DNA of 7,714 nt from Methanoregulaceae archaeon (GTDB lineage Archaea > Halobacteriota > Methanomicrobia > Methanomicrobiales > Methanospirillaceae), in contig JAJRBP010000062.1 of NCBI GenBank assembly GCA_028679405.1, forward strand, positions 1-7,714, given 5' to 3'. Under the pieces are notes generated by a model. It saw only the letters and a list, made by a program, of their open reading frames with translations, had not been told where the DNA came from and did not search any database. How positions within the stretch are numbered: position 1 is the stretch's first letter; each line of letters opens with the position of its first letter. Made by a program: the position numbers and the translations under genes. Positions 1 to 6,768 of this stretch are shown here, in pieces.

Positions 1-18
1 AGGGGCCGGGGACTGCAG

Positions 19-762
19 GTGACACGGATCGGGATTGGGCTTGGCCAGGATCTGGCAAAGGTTCTCTCCAGCATAGAAAAGCCTCCGGAGGGGACTGATC
101 TCGTGGTGTACACGGGACAGGAGTTTGTTGTCGGAGGAGATACGCAGGTCGTCAGAGATACCGATCCGCCCGGTGCACTTGTTCGCGACCTCGTGGAGGG
201 AAGGATCGACGCAGCAGTCCGGGGGACACTTCCTGCGAACGAGACCCTTTCGGCACTCAGACGTGCCACTGGTGTCCCTCAGCTGGAACGTATCGCTCTC
301 CTCGAGACCGCAGGTGGCATCCGGTTTCTTCTCGCACCGGTGGGTGTGGACGAAGGTTTCACGGTCTCCGGGAAATGTTCGCTGGCCCGGAAGGGCAGGG
401 AGATCGCAAGGAGGTTCGGTCTCCCGGAGCAGGTGGGGTTCCTCTCCGGCGGAAGGTACGGGGATGTGGGGAGGAGCAGGGATGTCGACCGATCCCTGGC
501 AGATGCAGAACTTGCAGCCCGGCTCTCCGGGGGAAAGCACTATGAGATTTTGATAGAGGATGCCATCCGAGAGTGCGGGACGATCATCGCCCCTGATGGA
601 ATAACCGGGAACCTGATCTTCCGGACTCTGGTCTTCCTCGGCGGCGGAGCAGGGCATGGGGCACCGGTAGTAAATATCGGTCATGTCTTTGTAGATACCT
701 CGCGCGCATCGCCTGATTACGCAAAAGCCATAACACTCGCACATGTGCTGTTAAACGAATAA
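19..762 (+). CDS. mtxX: MtxX / methanogenesis marker protein 4 (putative methyltransferase-associated subunit)
   Basis: A 247-residue protein that I recognise as the MtxX/methanogenesis marker 4 family, found in methanogens and annotated as a putative methyltransferase subunit X; its biochemical role is not established. The fold appears related to the phosphotransacetylase/PlsX group. Visible landmarks are a Gly-rich N-terminus (GIGLGQD, residues 5-11), DAAVRGTL (64-71), [11 protein letters not shown] (143-153) and a C-terminal block (176-217) with APDGITGN followed by [10 protein letters not shown], which resembles the substrate/phosphate loop of phosphotransacetylase-like enzymes. The GTG start gives the usual family length. 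The frame stays open to the window edge, so a start further upstream cannot be excluded. No transmembrane segment or signal peptide is seen, so it should be cytosolic. It ends in TAA and an AT-rich gap follows. No methyltransferase genes lie beside it within the window. Family call is firm; function is unknown. Confidence 0.88.
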   Translation: MTRIGIGLGQDLAKVLSSIEKPPEGTDLVVYTGQEFVVGGDTQVVRDTDPPGALVRDLVEGRIDAAVRGTLPANETLSALRRATGVPQLERIALLETAGGIRFLLAPVGVDEGFTVSGKCSLARKGREIARRFGLPEQVGFLSGGRYGDVGRSRDVDRSLADAELAARLSGGKHYEILIEDAIRECGTIIAPDGITGNLIFRTLVFLGGGAGHGAPVVNIGHVFVDTSRASPDYAKAITLAHVLLNE

Positions 763-819
763 TAAACAATAATTTAAAGCCGAATATAAAAAAGAGATGA
801 AATATAGGGGATAATATTA

Positions 820-826
820 TTTTTTT
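820..826 (+). terminator. T-rich transcription terminator after mtxX
   Basis: A run of seven T residues lies about 58 nt after the mtxX stop, inside a very AT-rich stretch (763-827). Archaeal RNA polymerase typically terminates at such T-tracts without needing a hairpin. It separates mtxX from the independently promoted histone gene. No convincing stem precedes it. Confidence 0.5.
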
Positions 827-870
827 CATGCCGGAACGGGTTGGGATCTGATCCGTCCTTCCAGTCCCCC

Positions 871-900
871 ATTAAGCCAAAATACCAAGAATTGAGCCAA
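871..900 (+). repeat. Direct repeat pair, 20-bp period, upstream of the histone promoter
   Basis: ATTAAGCCAA (871-880) and ATTGAGCCAA (891-900) match at 9 of 10 bases and start exactly 20 bp apart, about two DNA turns. A related CCAA lies between them at 885-888. The second copy ends 12 bp before the histone TATA box, a position where an archaeal activator or repressor could act on TBP/TFB. The role as a binding site is inferred; no regulator is known from the sequence. Confidence 0.4.
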
Positions 901-906
901 GTTCTC

Positions 907-920
907 GAAATGTTTATATA
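907..920 (+). promoter_or_regulatory. BRE/TATA promoter of the histone gene
   Basis: TTTATATA at 913-920 matches the methanogen TATA-box consensus. It is preceded by purine-rich GAAATG (907-912) in the BRE position. Expected spacing places transcription initiation near 940-945, giving a very short leader before the ATG at 956. This is the clearest promoter in the window and makes the histone gene a separate transcription unit. Confidence 0.75.
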
Positions 921-943
921 CTTGCTCGTGCATTTTTGTATTT

Positions 944-948
944 GAGGT
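944..948 (+). promoter_or_regulatory. Ribosome binding site of the histone gene
   Basis: GAGGT complements the CCUCC-type 3' end of archaeal 16S rRNA and lies 7 nt before the ATG at 956, which fixes that start. The predicted transcription start is so close that the site may sit at the extreme 5' end of the mRNA. Confidence 0.65.
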
Positions 949-955
949 AATTACA

Positions 956-1162
956 ATGGCAGATTTACCTATTGCTGCAGTTGTAAGGATTGCAAAGAAG
1001 AACGGTGCAGAGAGAGTTGGAAGCGATGCAGCTGCTGCCTTGGTGGCAAAGGCAGAAGATTACATCGCTAACCTCACAAAAGAGGCCAACAGGCTCGCAA
1101 TGCACGCAGGACGCAAGACGATCAAGGAAGAGGACGTGGAGCTGGCTGCAAAGTCAGCCTGA
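956..1162 (+). CDS. Archaeal histone (HMf family)
   Basis: A 68-residue single histone-fold protein that wraps and compacts chromosomal DNA as dimers and larger polymers. It aligns along its whole length with HMfA/HMfB: LPIAAVVRIAKKNGAERVG (residues 4-22) gives helix 1 and the first DNA-contact loop, a long central helix spans roughly 24-50, and HAGRKTIKEEDVELA (50-64) carries the RKT loop and the last helix. Length is the normal 66-70 residues, with no extra tail or second histone fold. The ATG is fixed by a Shine-Dalgarno site and a strong TATA promoter. The gene appears monocistronic and converges on hisB. Other histone copies may exist elsewhere in the genome, so I give no paralogue-specific name. 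Confidence 0.96.
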   Translation: MADLPIAAVVRIAKKNGAERVGSDAAAALVAKAEDYIANLTKEANRLAMHAGRKTIKEEDVELAAKSA

Positions 1163-1207
1163 ACACACTCTTTTCGGAACAGCTCACCTATCGAGTCGTC
1201 TATCCTT

Positions 1208-1249
1208 AAAAAAGTCTTTTCCCGGACCGCAGGGTCTCAAACCCGGTCC
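1208..1249 (-). terminator. Hairpin with T-tract between the convergent histone and hisB genes
   Basis: GGACCG (1224-1229) and CGGTCC (1244-1249) are perfect inverted repeats. A further GGT/ACC pair (1233-1235 and 1241-1243) can extend the stem inside a bulge. Reading on the minus strand, the hairpin is followed by six T residues (1213-1208), the arrangement of an intrinsic terminator. Plus-strand transcripts from the histone gene meet TCTTTT at 1215-1220, just before the hairpin. It probably limits read-through between the facing genes, mainly for the his operon. Confidence 0.4.
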
Positions 1250-1324
1250 CTGAAGGCTGCAAAAGGTCCGATGCAGAATTGCACACTGGAAATCTCAAAG
1301 ATCCTATTCCTCGCGAATTAATCT

Positions 1325-1333
1325 AAAAAGAAA
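1325..1333 (-). terminator. T-rich terminator after hisB
   Basis: On the minus strand TTTCTTTTT begins 11 nt after the hisB stop. Such a pyrimidine/T tract is the usual archaeal termination signal. It would close the metK-hisGAB transcript, with the hairpin at 1208-1249 as a possible backup. Confidence 0.5.
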
Positions 1334-1344
1334 TAAGTGCGGAA

Positions 1345-1923
1345 TCAGAACGTCCCTTTCGTGCTCGGGACTCCGGTGTTTCCCGACGCGGCCGCTGCAT
1401 CGCCAAGCGCAATTCCGAATGCCTTGAAGACCGCCTCGCACTGGTGGTGGTCGTTTCTCCCCGAGAATGAGATATGGGCGGTTATTCCGGCCCTTGCGGT
1501 GAGACTGTGGAAGAAATGTTCGAAGATGTCGACGTCCATGTTCCCGAGGCGGCGGCCGTGGAAGGTCCCGGCAAAAACGAGGTACCCCCTCCCCCCGAGA
1601 TCCAGAGCCACTGTCGCAAGCGCCTCGTCCATCGGCACGATCGCGTGACCGAAGCGGCGGATCCCGACGCCTTCCCCGACTGCCTGCCTTACCGCAGTCC
1701 CTAGCACAATTCCAACGTCCTCAACGGTGTGATGCGTATCCACTTCGAGATCACCAGTTGCCCGGACTTCGAGGTCAAAACGGCCATGCCGGGTCATTGC
1801 CTGCAGCATATGATCGAAGAATGGTATCCCCGTCGCTACCTGAGACGTACCCTTGCCATCGAGTTTCAGATCGATGTGAATATTCGTCTCCTTCGTTTCC
1901 CTGCTCACCTTTGACTCCCTCAC
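1345..1923 (-). CDS. hisB: Imidazoleglycerol-phosphate dehydratase
   Basis: A 192-residue HisB that removes water from imidazole glycerol phosphate to give imidazole acetol phosphate in histidine synthesis. The metal-binding histidine motifs are intact: FFDHM (35-39), HHTVED (64-69) and DHHQCEA (158-164), the two HH motifs expected to bind the paired Mn ions. It is monofunctional, without the phosphatase domain of enterobacterial HisB, as usual in archaea. I chose the GTG at 1923 because GGAGGT (1935-1930) lies 6 nt upstream and the GTG overlaps the hisA stop as GTGA. A GTG two codons earlier (1929) is in frame but overlaps the Shine-Dalgarno site. It is the last gene of the metK-hisG-hisA-hisB operon and appears translationally coupled to hisA. 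Confidence 0.95.
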   Translation of the reverse strand: MRESKVSRETKETNIHIDLKLDGKGTSQVATGIPFFDHMLQAMTRHGRFDLEVRATGDLEVDTHHTVEDVGIVLGTAVRQAVGEGVGIRRFGHAIVPMDEALATVALDLGGRGYLVFAGTFHGRRLGNMDVDIFEHFFHSLTARAGITAHISFSGRNDHHQCEAVFKAFGIALGDAAAASGNTGVPSTKGTF

Positions 1924-2630
1924 CTGCACACCTCCAGCGCCTCAGGCAGACTTATTTTCCCGCTATATAAAGCAGACCCGAGCACTGCTCCCGCCGCACC
2001 CGCATCACACAGCGAAAGGATATCTGAGATACCTGATATCCCCCCGGCCACAGTAACCGGGATCCGGACTTCATTGATCAGGCGCCGGACCGGACCAGGG
2101 TCGATACCCCGCTGGAGACCTTCCACATCGACGTTGGTGAACAGGAGCGACCCTGCCCCCCTTCGCTCGAATTCTCCTGCCCACACAAGATAATCGCCGG
2201 CAGTCTCCTGCCAGCCTTCGATCGCGATCCGGCCTCCCCGGGCGTCCACACCTGCCATAACCCTCCTGCTTCCTGCTTCATCGGCAAGAACTGTGATGCT
2301 CTCGGGGGACCGGACTGCCAGGGTACCGAGTATCACCCTCTCAATACCTACCTCAAGCCATCCCTTCGCATCCTCAACAGACCGTATTCCCCCCCCGAGC
2401 TGAAGGGTTATCCCGGTCTCCCTGACAAGGTGACGGATCGCATCTGCGTTCCTGAACGACTCTCCGAATGCCCCGTCGAGATTGACCACATGGAGAGCAT
2501 CCGCACCCTCCGAGATCCACCTTGAGGCACATTCCGCGGGGGAGCCGTACACGGTTGCCGTCCTGCGATCACCCTGCACCAGCTGGACACATTTTCCCCC
2601 GAGAATATCGACCGCTGGAAAGATCTTCAT
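1920..2630 (-). CDS. hisA: ProFAR isomerase (HisA)
   Basis: A 236-residue TIM-barrel enzyme that isomerises the aminoaldose ProFAR to the aminoketose PRFAR, an Amadori rearrangement in histidine synthesis. It has the catalytic pair Asp8 (PAVDI) and Asp129 (GVDAR), and two phosphate-binding loops in the half-barrel repeats: LGGGIR (78-83) with GT (102-103), and VAGGISG (194-200) with GSALY (218-222). These residues favour HisA over the related HisF. Nothing visible suggests a PriA-type dual function with tryptophan synthesis. The ATG starts 4 nt after the hisG stop with only a weak Shine-Dalgarno site, so translation is probably coupled to hisG. Its 3' end overlaps hisB. Confidence 0.95.
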   Translation of the reverse strand: MKIFPAVDILGGKCVQLVQGDRRTATVYGSPAECASRWISEGADALHVVNLDGAFGESFRNADAIRHLVRETGITLQLGGGIRSVEDAKGWLEVGIERVILGTLAVRSPESITVLADEAGSRRVMAGVDARGGRIAIEGWQETAGDYLVWAGEFERRGAGSLLFTNVDVEGLQRGIDPGPVRRLINEVRIPVTVAGGISGISDILSLCDAGAAGAVLGSALYSGKISLPEALEVCR

Positions 2631-2634
2631 GTAA

Positions 2635-3492
2635 CTACCGGATAATCCGCTCGATCGACATCACAAGGATGTCACGTGCACCAGCCCGCTTTAAGGAATT
2701 GATCAGGCGGTACACACACTCTTCATCCACTACCGCGTGCACAGCCACCAGGTGCTCCTTCGAAGCGACTTCCATGACCGTCGGACCAGAGAGCCCCGGA
2801 ATCAGGCGGGTGACCGCCTCGAGAGCATCACGCTCGACATTCATCATCAGGTAACACTGGCCCTTTGCTCTGATCACACTCTCGAGGGCCAGGGAGATCT
2901 CTTCGATCTTCTCATGGTTTCTCTGCCTGGATTCCCGGTTCGCGATCAGGACAGTACCTGTCTCGAGGATGGTGCATAAAACGCGGAGCCTGTTCGATCG
3001 AAGCGTGTTTCCTGATGCGGAAAGGTCAACAATGGCATCCGCGATTCCAAGGTAAGGCGTTGCCTCACATGCCCCTCCGACCCTCACGATCGTCACGTCG
3101 ATCCCGAGGCCTTCGAAGTACGAACGGGTGATTACAGGAAATTCAGTCGCGATCTTCGCTCCCCGGAGATCCTCTGGAGACATAATCTCCGATTCCTCCA
3201 TTACTGCAAGTACAAGGGATGCCTTTCCGATACCAAGATCGAGCATCTCATCTACCGCAGCTCCACGTTCAACCACCATATCGTGGCCCGTTAACCCAAG
3301 GTCGGCGGCACCGGTGGCCACGTACTCCGGGATATCGATCGGCCGCGCGAAGAGCACCTCGATATGTGGATCAGGAGTCCGGGAAATGAGACGCCGTTCT
3401 TCTGTATCGAGGAGATGAAGGCCGCTCTTTTCCATAAGGTCGGAGACGGGTACCGCGATCCTCCCCTTGTTCGGTACCGCGATCCGTATCAC
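2635..3492 (-). CDS. hisG: ATP phosphoribosyltransferase, long form (HisG)
   Basis: A 285-residue HisG that joins ATP and PRPP to form phosphoribosyl-ATP, the committed step of histidine synthesis. Residues 1-205 form the periplasmic-binding-protein-like catalytic part. Visible motifs are the start [11 protein letters not shown], the [11 protein letters not shown] loop (61-71) and the PRPP-binding [11 protein letters not shown] (155-165). Residues about 210-285 are the ACT-like C-terminal domain that binds histidine in long-form enzymes, so feedback inhibition is likely and no HisZ is needed. I chose the GTG at 3492, preceded by a G-rich stretch, because it gives the family's N-terminus and length. 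An in-frame ATG at 3534, one base after the metK stop, would add 14 residues unlike the family. Confidence 0.93.
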   Translation of the reverse strand: MIRIAVPNKGRIAVPVSDLMEKSGLHLLDTEERRLISRTPDPHIEVLFARPIDIPEYVATGAADLGLTGHDMVVERGAAVDEMLDLGIGKASLVLAVMEESEIMSPEDLRGAKIATEFPVITRSYFEGLGIDVTIVRVGGACEATPYLGIADAIVDLSASGNTLRSNRLRVLCTILETGTVLIANRESRQRNHEKIEEISLALESVIRAKGQCYLMMNVERDALEAVTRLIPGLSGPTVMEVASKEHLVAVHAVVDEECVYRLINSLKRAGARDILVMSIERIIR

Positions 3493-3535
3493 GTTCCCCC
3501 CGTCCGGGCTGTTCTTGAGAGAGGGCCTTTTCATT

Positions 3536-4738
3536 TCAGAATGTTTTGATCTCACCGGCGATGACCTTCTCGGTGACACAGGTGACCTGAGACAGACCCT
3601 GGTCAACGATCGATTCGATCTCGCGGAAACCGCTCTTTATGTCGAATCCGGTCTTCGGGATGATCTGGACGCTCGCCACGAGCGGATGATCGATAGGTTT
3701 CCCGATCTGTGAAAGAAGCCTTATGTAGCATTCTTCGATGCCATCTACATTCGCTACGCAGTCCCGGGCCAGCTGGGTAGAGAGAATATTGTAGATCTTG
3801 CCGATATGGTTGATAGGGTTCTTACCGCTCGTCGCTTCCATACTCATCGGCCGGTTAGGCGTGATCAGTCCGTTGCACCTGTTTCCGCGACCGACGGATC
3901 CATCATCGCCCATCTCGGCAGAGGTGCCGGTAACAGTGAGGAATACACTCCCGCTATCGATATCATCGGCAGTATTGACATGAACGTTTACTTTGCGCCG
4001 GGTAAATTTTCTGGCTTCAGTCCCTATCCTTTCCTGGAGTTTTTCCTTGTATTCGATATATTCCCCGAGTCCGGCACAGTAACGATCAACCATGGCGCAG
4101 GCGATCGTCAGGGTAATCTCATCGCTCTCCCTTAGCGCCATAATCTTGATATCCTGGCCGATTGCCGGGTATTTCGGCCGGAAGGTGCCGTCGATAAAGT
4201 CACTCACTCCCTTGACGATCGTCTCGGCCTCGGAGAATGGTGCATGCCCGACACCAAAGGACGTGTCGTTCGCTCTCGGAACTTTTCCTTCGCACGGCCT
4301 GAATACGTCCTGGAGGTCAGTGGAACCTACACCCAGCCTCGCGTCTACGATGACGTCACGGTTCATGTCCAGGTTCGGGAGGGTCTGTTTCAGGTAGTTC
4401 CTTGCAGCCTCGAGTGCGATGGCGTCGGTCGGAATATGAATGCCATCGAAGTGTTTGGTCGCCCGGCCATCGAGAAGAATATAAACCGGCCTGATGACTT
4501 TTCCGCCCCCGTACTTCGGCAGGGATTCGCCGGCAACCACTTCTCCCTGGTCGGTATTGTGATGAAGGATCGCCCCGCATTCCTCAAAATAAGCCTTACA
4601 AAGTGCCCTGCTGATGGACTCTGCAATCCCGTCCGCGAGACTGTCGGGATGCCCGATACATTTCCGCTCGACCAGCTCGATCTGCTGCTGTTCGAGAGGT
4701 GTCTGACGGAGTTCTTCGACCCTGATATTGCGATACAT
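3536..4738 (-). CDS. metK: Archaeal S-adenosylmethionine synthetase
   Basis: A 400-residue methionine adenosyltransferase of the archaeal class (distinct from bacterial/eukaryotic MetK in overall sequence), making AdoMet from methionine and ATP. Typical landmarks are [17 protein letters not shown] (24-40), [14 protein letters not shown] (277-290), [12 protein letters not shown] (291-302) and [14 protein letters not shown] (304-317). Length is normal. The ATG at 4738 has GAGG (4748-4745) 6 nt upstream, and a candidate promoter lies further up. As first gene of metK-hisGAB, its promoter probably drives the three his genes. In methanogens AdoMet supplies methyltransferases, radical-SAM enzymes and Mcr modification, so demand is high; that link is background knowledge and not shown by this locus. 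Confidence 0.97.
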   Translation of the reverse strand: MYRNIRVEELRQTPLEQQQIELVERKCIGHPDSLADGIAESISRALCKAYFEECGAILHHNTDQGEVVAGESLPKYGGGKVIRPVYILLDGRATKHFDGIHIPTDAIALEAARNYLKQTLPNLDMNRDVIVDARLGVGSTDLQDVFRPCEGKVPRANDTSFGVGHAPFSEAETIVKGVSDFIDGTFRPKYPAIGQDIKIMALRESDEITLTIACAMVDRYCAGLGEYIEYKEKLQERIGTEARKFTRRKVNVHVNTADDIDSGSVFLTVTGTSAEMGDDGSVGRGNRCNGLITPNRPMSMEATSGKNPINHIGKIYNILSTQLARDCVANVDGIEECYIRLLSQIGKPIDHPLVASVQIIPKTGFDIKSGFREIESIVDQGLSQVTCVTEKVIAGEIKTF

Positions 4739-4784
4739 TGAATGCCTCGATATAATGTTGGATCATAATAAAAACGACTGGAAT

Positions 4785-4799
4785 TCATTTAACCATTTC
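4785..4799 (-). promoter_or_regulatory. Candidate promoter of the metK-hisGAB operon
   Basis: On the minus strand GAAATG (4799-4794) precedes GTTAAATGA (4793-4785), a BRE/TATA-like pair. The GAAATG matches the hexamer before the histone TATA box. Expected initiation is near 4763, leaving a leader of about 25 nt that contains the GAGG ribosome site at 4748-4745. Alternative AT-rich elements exist at 4812-4804 and 4774-4764, so the exact box is uncertain. Confidence 0.4.
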
Positions 4800-4821
4800 C
4801 TTCCCATTATACCCCGGGAAG

Positions 4822-4839
4822 AAAAATTGTCCGAAAAAA
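4822..4839 (-). terminator. T-rich terminator after the small unknown gene
   Basis: On the minus strand a T6 run (4839-4834) begins 2 nt after the stop of the small gene and is followed by a T5 run (4826-4822). The double T-tract is a good archaeal terminator and separates the marker 14 unit from metK. An inverted repeat CTTCCC/GGGAAG (4800-4805 and 4816-4821) lies just beyond it. Confidence 0.55.
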
Positions 4840-4841
4840 GG

Positions 4842-5144
4842 TCAGGCTTCGATAAACTCTTTCATTTTTGCAATGAGGTACTTCTCAACCTCCTGCATTA
4901 CCGGGAGCTTTCCACGGAATGCAAGGAGAATTCGTTCATCGCCTTCCATATTTGCAAAGTGCAACCGCTCTTTTCGTTCCACGACCTCAACGTCAAAACG
5001 CGTCGAGATATCGCTGATCAACTTTTGTGGAACCCCGGGCGGGATCACGAGGTCGAACAACTCATCACCTGAGGTTCCTTCCTGATCCCTGCCTTTCTCT
5101 TCAGACCCGGGCTGCCCTGACTGGTTCTCTGGCATACGATCCAT
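4842..5144 (-). CDS. Uncharacterised 100-residue protein downstream of marker 14
   Basis: I do not recognise this family. With the ATG at 5144 it has 100 residues. The first 28 or so are polar and low in complexity (rich in Gly, Glu, Gln, Ser) and probably disordered. From about residue 29 it looks folded: DLVIPPGVPQKLI, two likely beta strands (52-64 and 71-77), then a long charged amphipathic helix (79-99). This could be a small ferredoxin-like alpha/beta domain, but that is a guess from the pattern. There is no signal peptide, membrane segment or cysteine. The start at 5144 lies 5 nt after the marker 14 stop; the frame extends to an ATG at 5186, but that part overlaps marker 14 and does not look like protein. 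An ATG at 5135 is a further option. The ribosome site is weak, so translational coupling is likely. Co-transcription suggests work linked to marker 14. Confidence 0.8.
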   Translation of the reverse strand: MDRMPENQSGQPGSEEKGRDQEGTSGDELFDLVIPPGVPQKLISDISTRFDVEVVERKERLHFANMEGDERILLAFRGKLPVMQEVEKYLIAKMKEFIEA

Positions 5145-5149
5145 GATCT

Positions 5150-6649
5150 TTATTTCCCGGCCTTTATACGTCTGTTCATGATGCACGGCCCACCCCTGAC
5201 ACCCCCGATGGGATTTTTGGGTTTACCCAGTGAGTTCATGCATCTTCCCATCAGGGCCGCCCCCCTCGCAAGCCCGTCGTCAACGAATACAAGATGATCG
5301 TTCGGTTCCTCGAAGAGATTCATTGCCGTTACTCCCTCCAGGATGTATTCCGGCTTTCTACCCGAGATTGCAGCACGCCCGGTGAACCCGATTGAGGAAT
5401 TAGGGAACATCATCTTCTCCTCGATAGTCGACTCGATCAGCCGGAGCGCCATCCGTGCGCATACCCTGTCGATCACCTCGTTCAGGAACGGGAGACCATA
5501 CTTTTGATGGATCTCTGCCCCGATCTCGACAAGTCTCGGGAGCGCATCGCCATCCTTCCCTGCATCGCACCCGATAAGCGCCACCCCGGACTCCTTGGCA
5601 ACATCCGCATACACGGGAACCCTCCCGAACCTCCTCCTTTCCGGCGGTACAACCCTGATGTCGATGAATTCGTGAGCTCGTGCGACATATACCTCGATAT
5701 CCTCCGGGTTATTCCTGCGATAGAGACCACCGAGAACGCTGTGGTCCCCGAACACATCGAGCGCGGTCCCGGTTCTCTTGTCAACCAGACCTGTCCCCCT
5801 GATGATCGCATCGGGGATTGCACCGGCAAGACCGCAGAAGTTACCTACCGTTTTTGCAAACGGGTTTGGGTCATCCCTGGCGACATCGCTCGTTATTCTG
5901 CCGTCAAGTGTAGTACCGAAGTCGATAGAGACACAGGGATTCCTGAAGTCGACCGGGGTCCATTTCGCTCCTTCTTTAATCCCCGCCATAGCGAGCTCGC
6001 CTTCCATCTCATTCGCCACCATCTCCACCCCGGTACTCCCGAGCGGCGGCACTACCCCGGCAACAGCTCCGATAAAGACAAGCTTGTCCGCGAAGCTGAA
6101 CGGCTGGAGCTTCTGTGGCTGGTTCGCTTTCGACATAGGCGGCGTCATCTTCCTCGGCGGCACCCCCGCATCGAGGCATCCGTTAGCGAGCGCGATGACA
6201 AAAACCCCGACCTGGTCAGGGGAGTCCATTGCGGCGACGACACCGGTGCTGCGAACCACGAAGTCGAGGTCATATTTGATATCGAGGTGGACCTCCTGGT
6301 GGCACTGGATCAGGGTATCACGGACAAGTTCTGTGACCGACTCCTTCGTCAGCTGCGTTCCGTCGAGGGTCTCCCCGAAGATCTCCTCCCCTGGTCTCGG
6401 TTTCCTGACGTCCCTGCTCATCTTTACCGTCTTGTTGATCACGTAGGACATACCGGTCTCGAGGTTCACTCCCGTAAGAATACATTTCGTTGTGGTATTC
6501 CCCATTTCGACAGAAGCGACTATGAAATATGGTTTTACCTTGAACTCCGGTACATTCATTCCCGCCCCGTGTGCGATGGATGGGGGCGGAGGACTCTCAA
6601 CGATATGAGGTTTTGGCTTGAAAAGAGAGGCAAAAAAGCGCGCGCACAT
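5150..6649 (-). CDS. Methanogenesis marker 14 protein (ASKHA-fold ATPase family)
   Basis: A 499-residue protein matching the methanogenesis marker 14 family, restricted to methanogens and of unsettled function. It has the nucleotide-binding layout of the ASKHA (actin/hexokinase/Hsp70-like) superfamily: phosphate-1 motif ASVEMGNTTTKC (45-56), phosphate-2 motif CVSIDFGTTLDGRI (239-252) and a Gly-rich adenosine motif GFTGRAAISGRKPEY (421-435). Ten cysteines are present, including one in each phosphate motif and one in a C-terminal GGPCIMNRR (486-494). Distant relatives include reductive activators such as RamA; a role in activating a methanogenesis enzyme is an inference. I chose the ATG at 6649; a GTG lies two codons upstream and an internal ATG at 6559 lies just before conserved sequence. 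A TATA-like element about 26 nt upstream suggests a leaderless mRNA. Confidence 0.92.
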   Translation of the reverse strand: MCARFFASLFKPKPHIVESPPPPSIAHGAGMNVPEFKVKPYFIVASVEMGNTTTKCILTGVNLETGMSYVINKTVKMSRDVRKPRPGEEIFGETLDGTQLTKESVTELVRDTLIQCHQEVHLDIKYDLDFVVRSTGVVAAMDSPDQVGVFVIALANGCLDAGVPPRKMTPPMSKANQPQKLQPFSFADKLVFIGAVAGVVPPLGSTGVEMVANEMEGELAMAGIKEGAKWTPVDFRNPCVSIDFGTTLDGRITSDVARDDPNPFAKTVGNFCGLAGAIPDAIIRGTGLVDKRTGTALDVFGDHSVLGGLYRRNNPEDIEVYVARAHEFIDIRVVPPERRRFGRVPVYADVAKESGVALIGCDAGKDGDALPRLVEIGAEIHQKYGLPFLNEVIDRVCARMALRLIESTIEEKMMFPNSSIGFTGRAAISGRKPEYILEGVTAMNLFEEPNDHLVFVDDGLARGAALMGRCMNSLGKPKNPIGGVRGGPCIMNRRIKAGK

Positions 6650-6674
6650 ATACACGAAATAGCGGCTGGATCGG

Positions 6675-6680
6675 CTTATA
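6675..6680 (-). promoter_or_regulatory. Candidate TATA box of the marker 14 gene
   Basis: TATAAG on the minus strand (6680-6675), with AAAGG just upstream, lies about 26-28 nt from the ATG at 6649 and the GTG at 6655. Archaeal spacing would start transcription almost on the start codon. No Shine-Dalgarno site is visible there, in keeping with a leaderless message. The gap 6650-6768 holds no other gene. Confidence 0.35.
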
Positions 6681-6716
6681 CCTTTCTATCTGCGATGATT
6701 TGGCGATCTGACGCAG

Positions 6717-6737
6717 AAAAATATGGTTCGTTCAACC
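6717..6737 (-). terminator. Weak hairpin plus T-tract after the membrane protein gene
   Basis: On the minus strand GGTT (6737-6734) and AACC (6728-6725) form a 4-bp stem with a 5-nt loop, followed by ATA and a T5 run (6721-6717). It starts about 31 nt after the stop of the upstream membrane protein gene. The stem is short; the T-tract is the stronger part of the signal. Confidence 0.35.
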
Positions 6738-6768
6738 TGATATCTTTCGTAGTTATACCCATCGACAG

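Noticed and set aside
584..829. Minus-strand open frame overlapping the mtxX end and the AT-rich gap
   Set aside because: Its N-terminus is an AT-rich artefact (Ile, Phe, Leu, Lys) and the rest is antisense to mtxX, with no convincing start signals.
843..855. Short palindrome GGATCTGATCC between mtxX and the histone gene
   Set aside because: It has only a 5-bp arm with one centre base, lies about 60 bp from the TATA box and has no partner site; it is within chance expectation.
4244..4741. Open frames on the plus strand across metK
   Set aside because: They lie wholly opposite a clear AdoMet synthetase, have no ribosome site or promoter and look like no known protein.
5145..5186. N-terminal extension of the small unknown protein to the ATG at 5186
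   Set aside because: It overlaps the end of marker 14 in another frame, and its translation mirrors that overlap instead of resembling a conserved N-terminus; the ATG at 5144 fits normal operon spacing.
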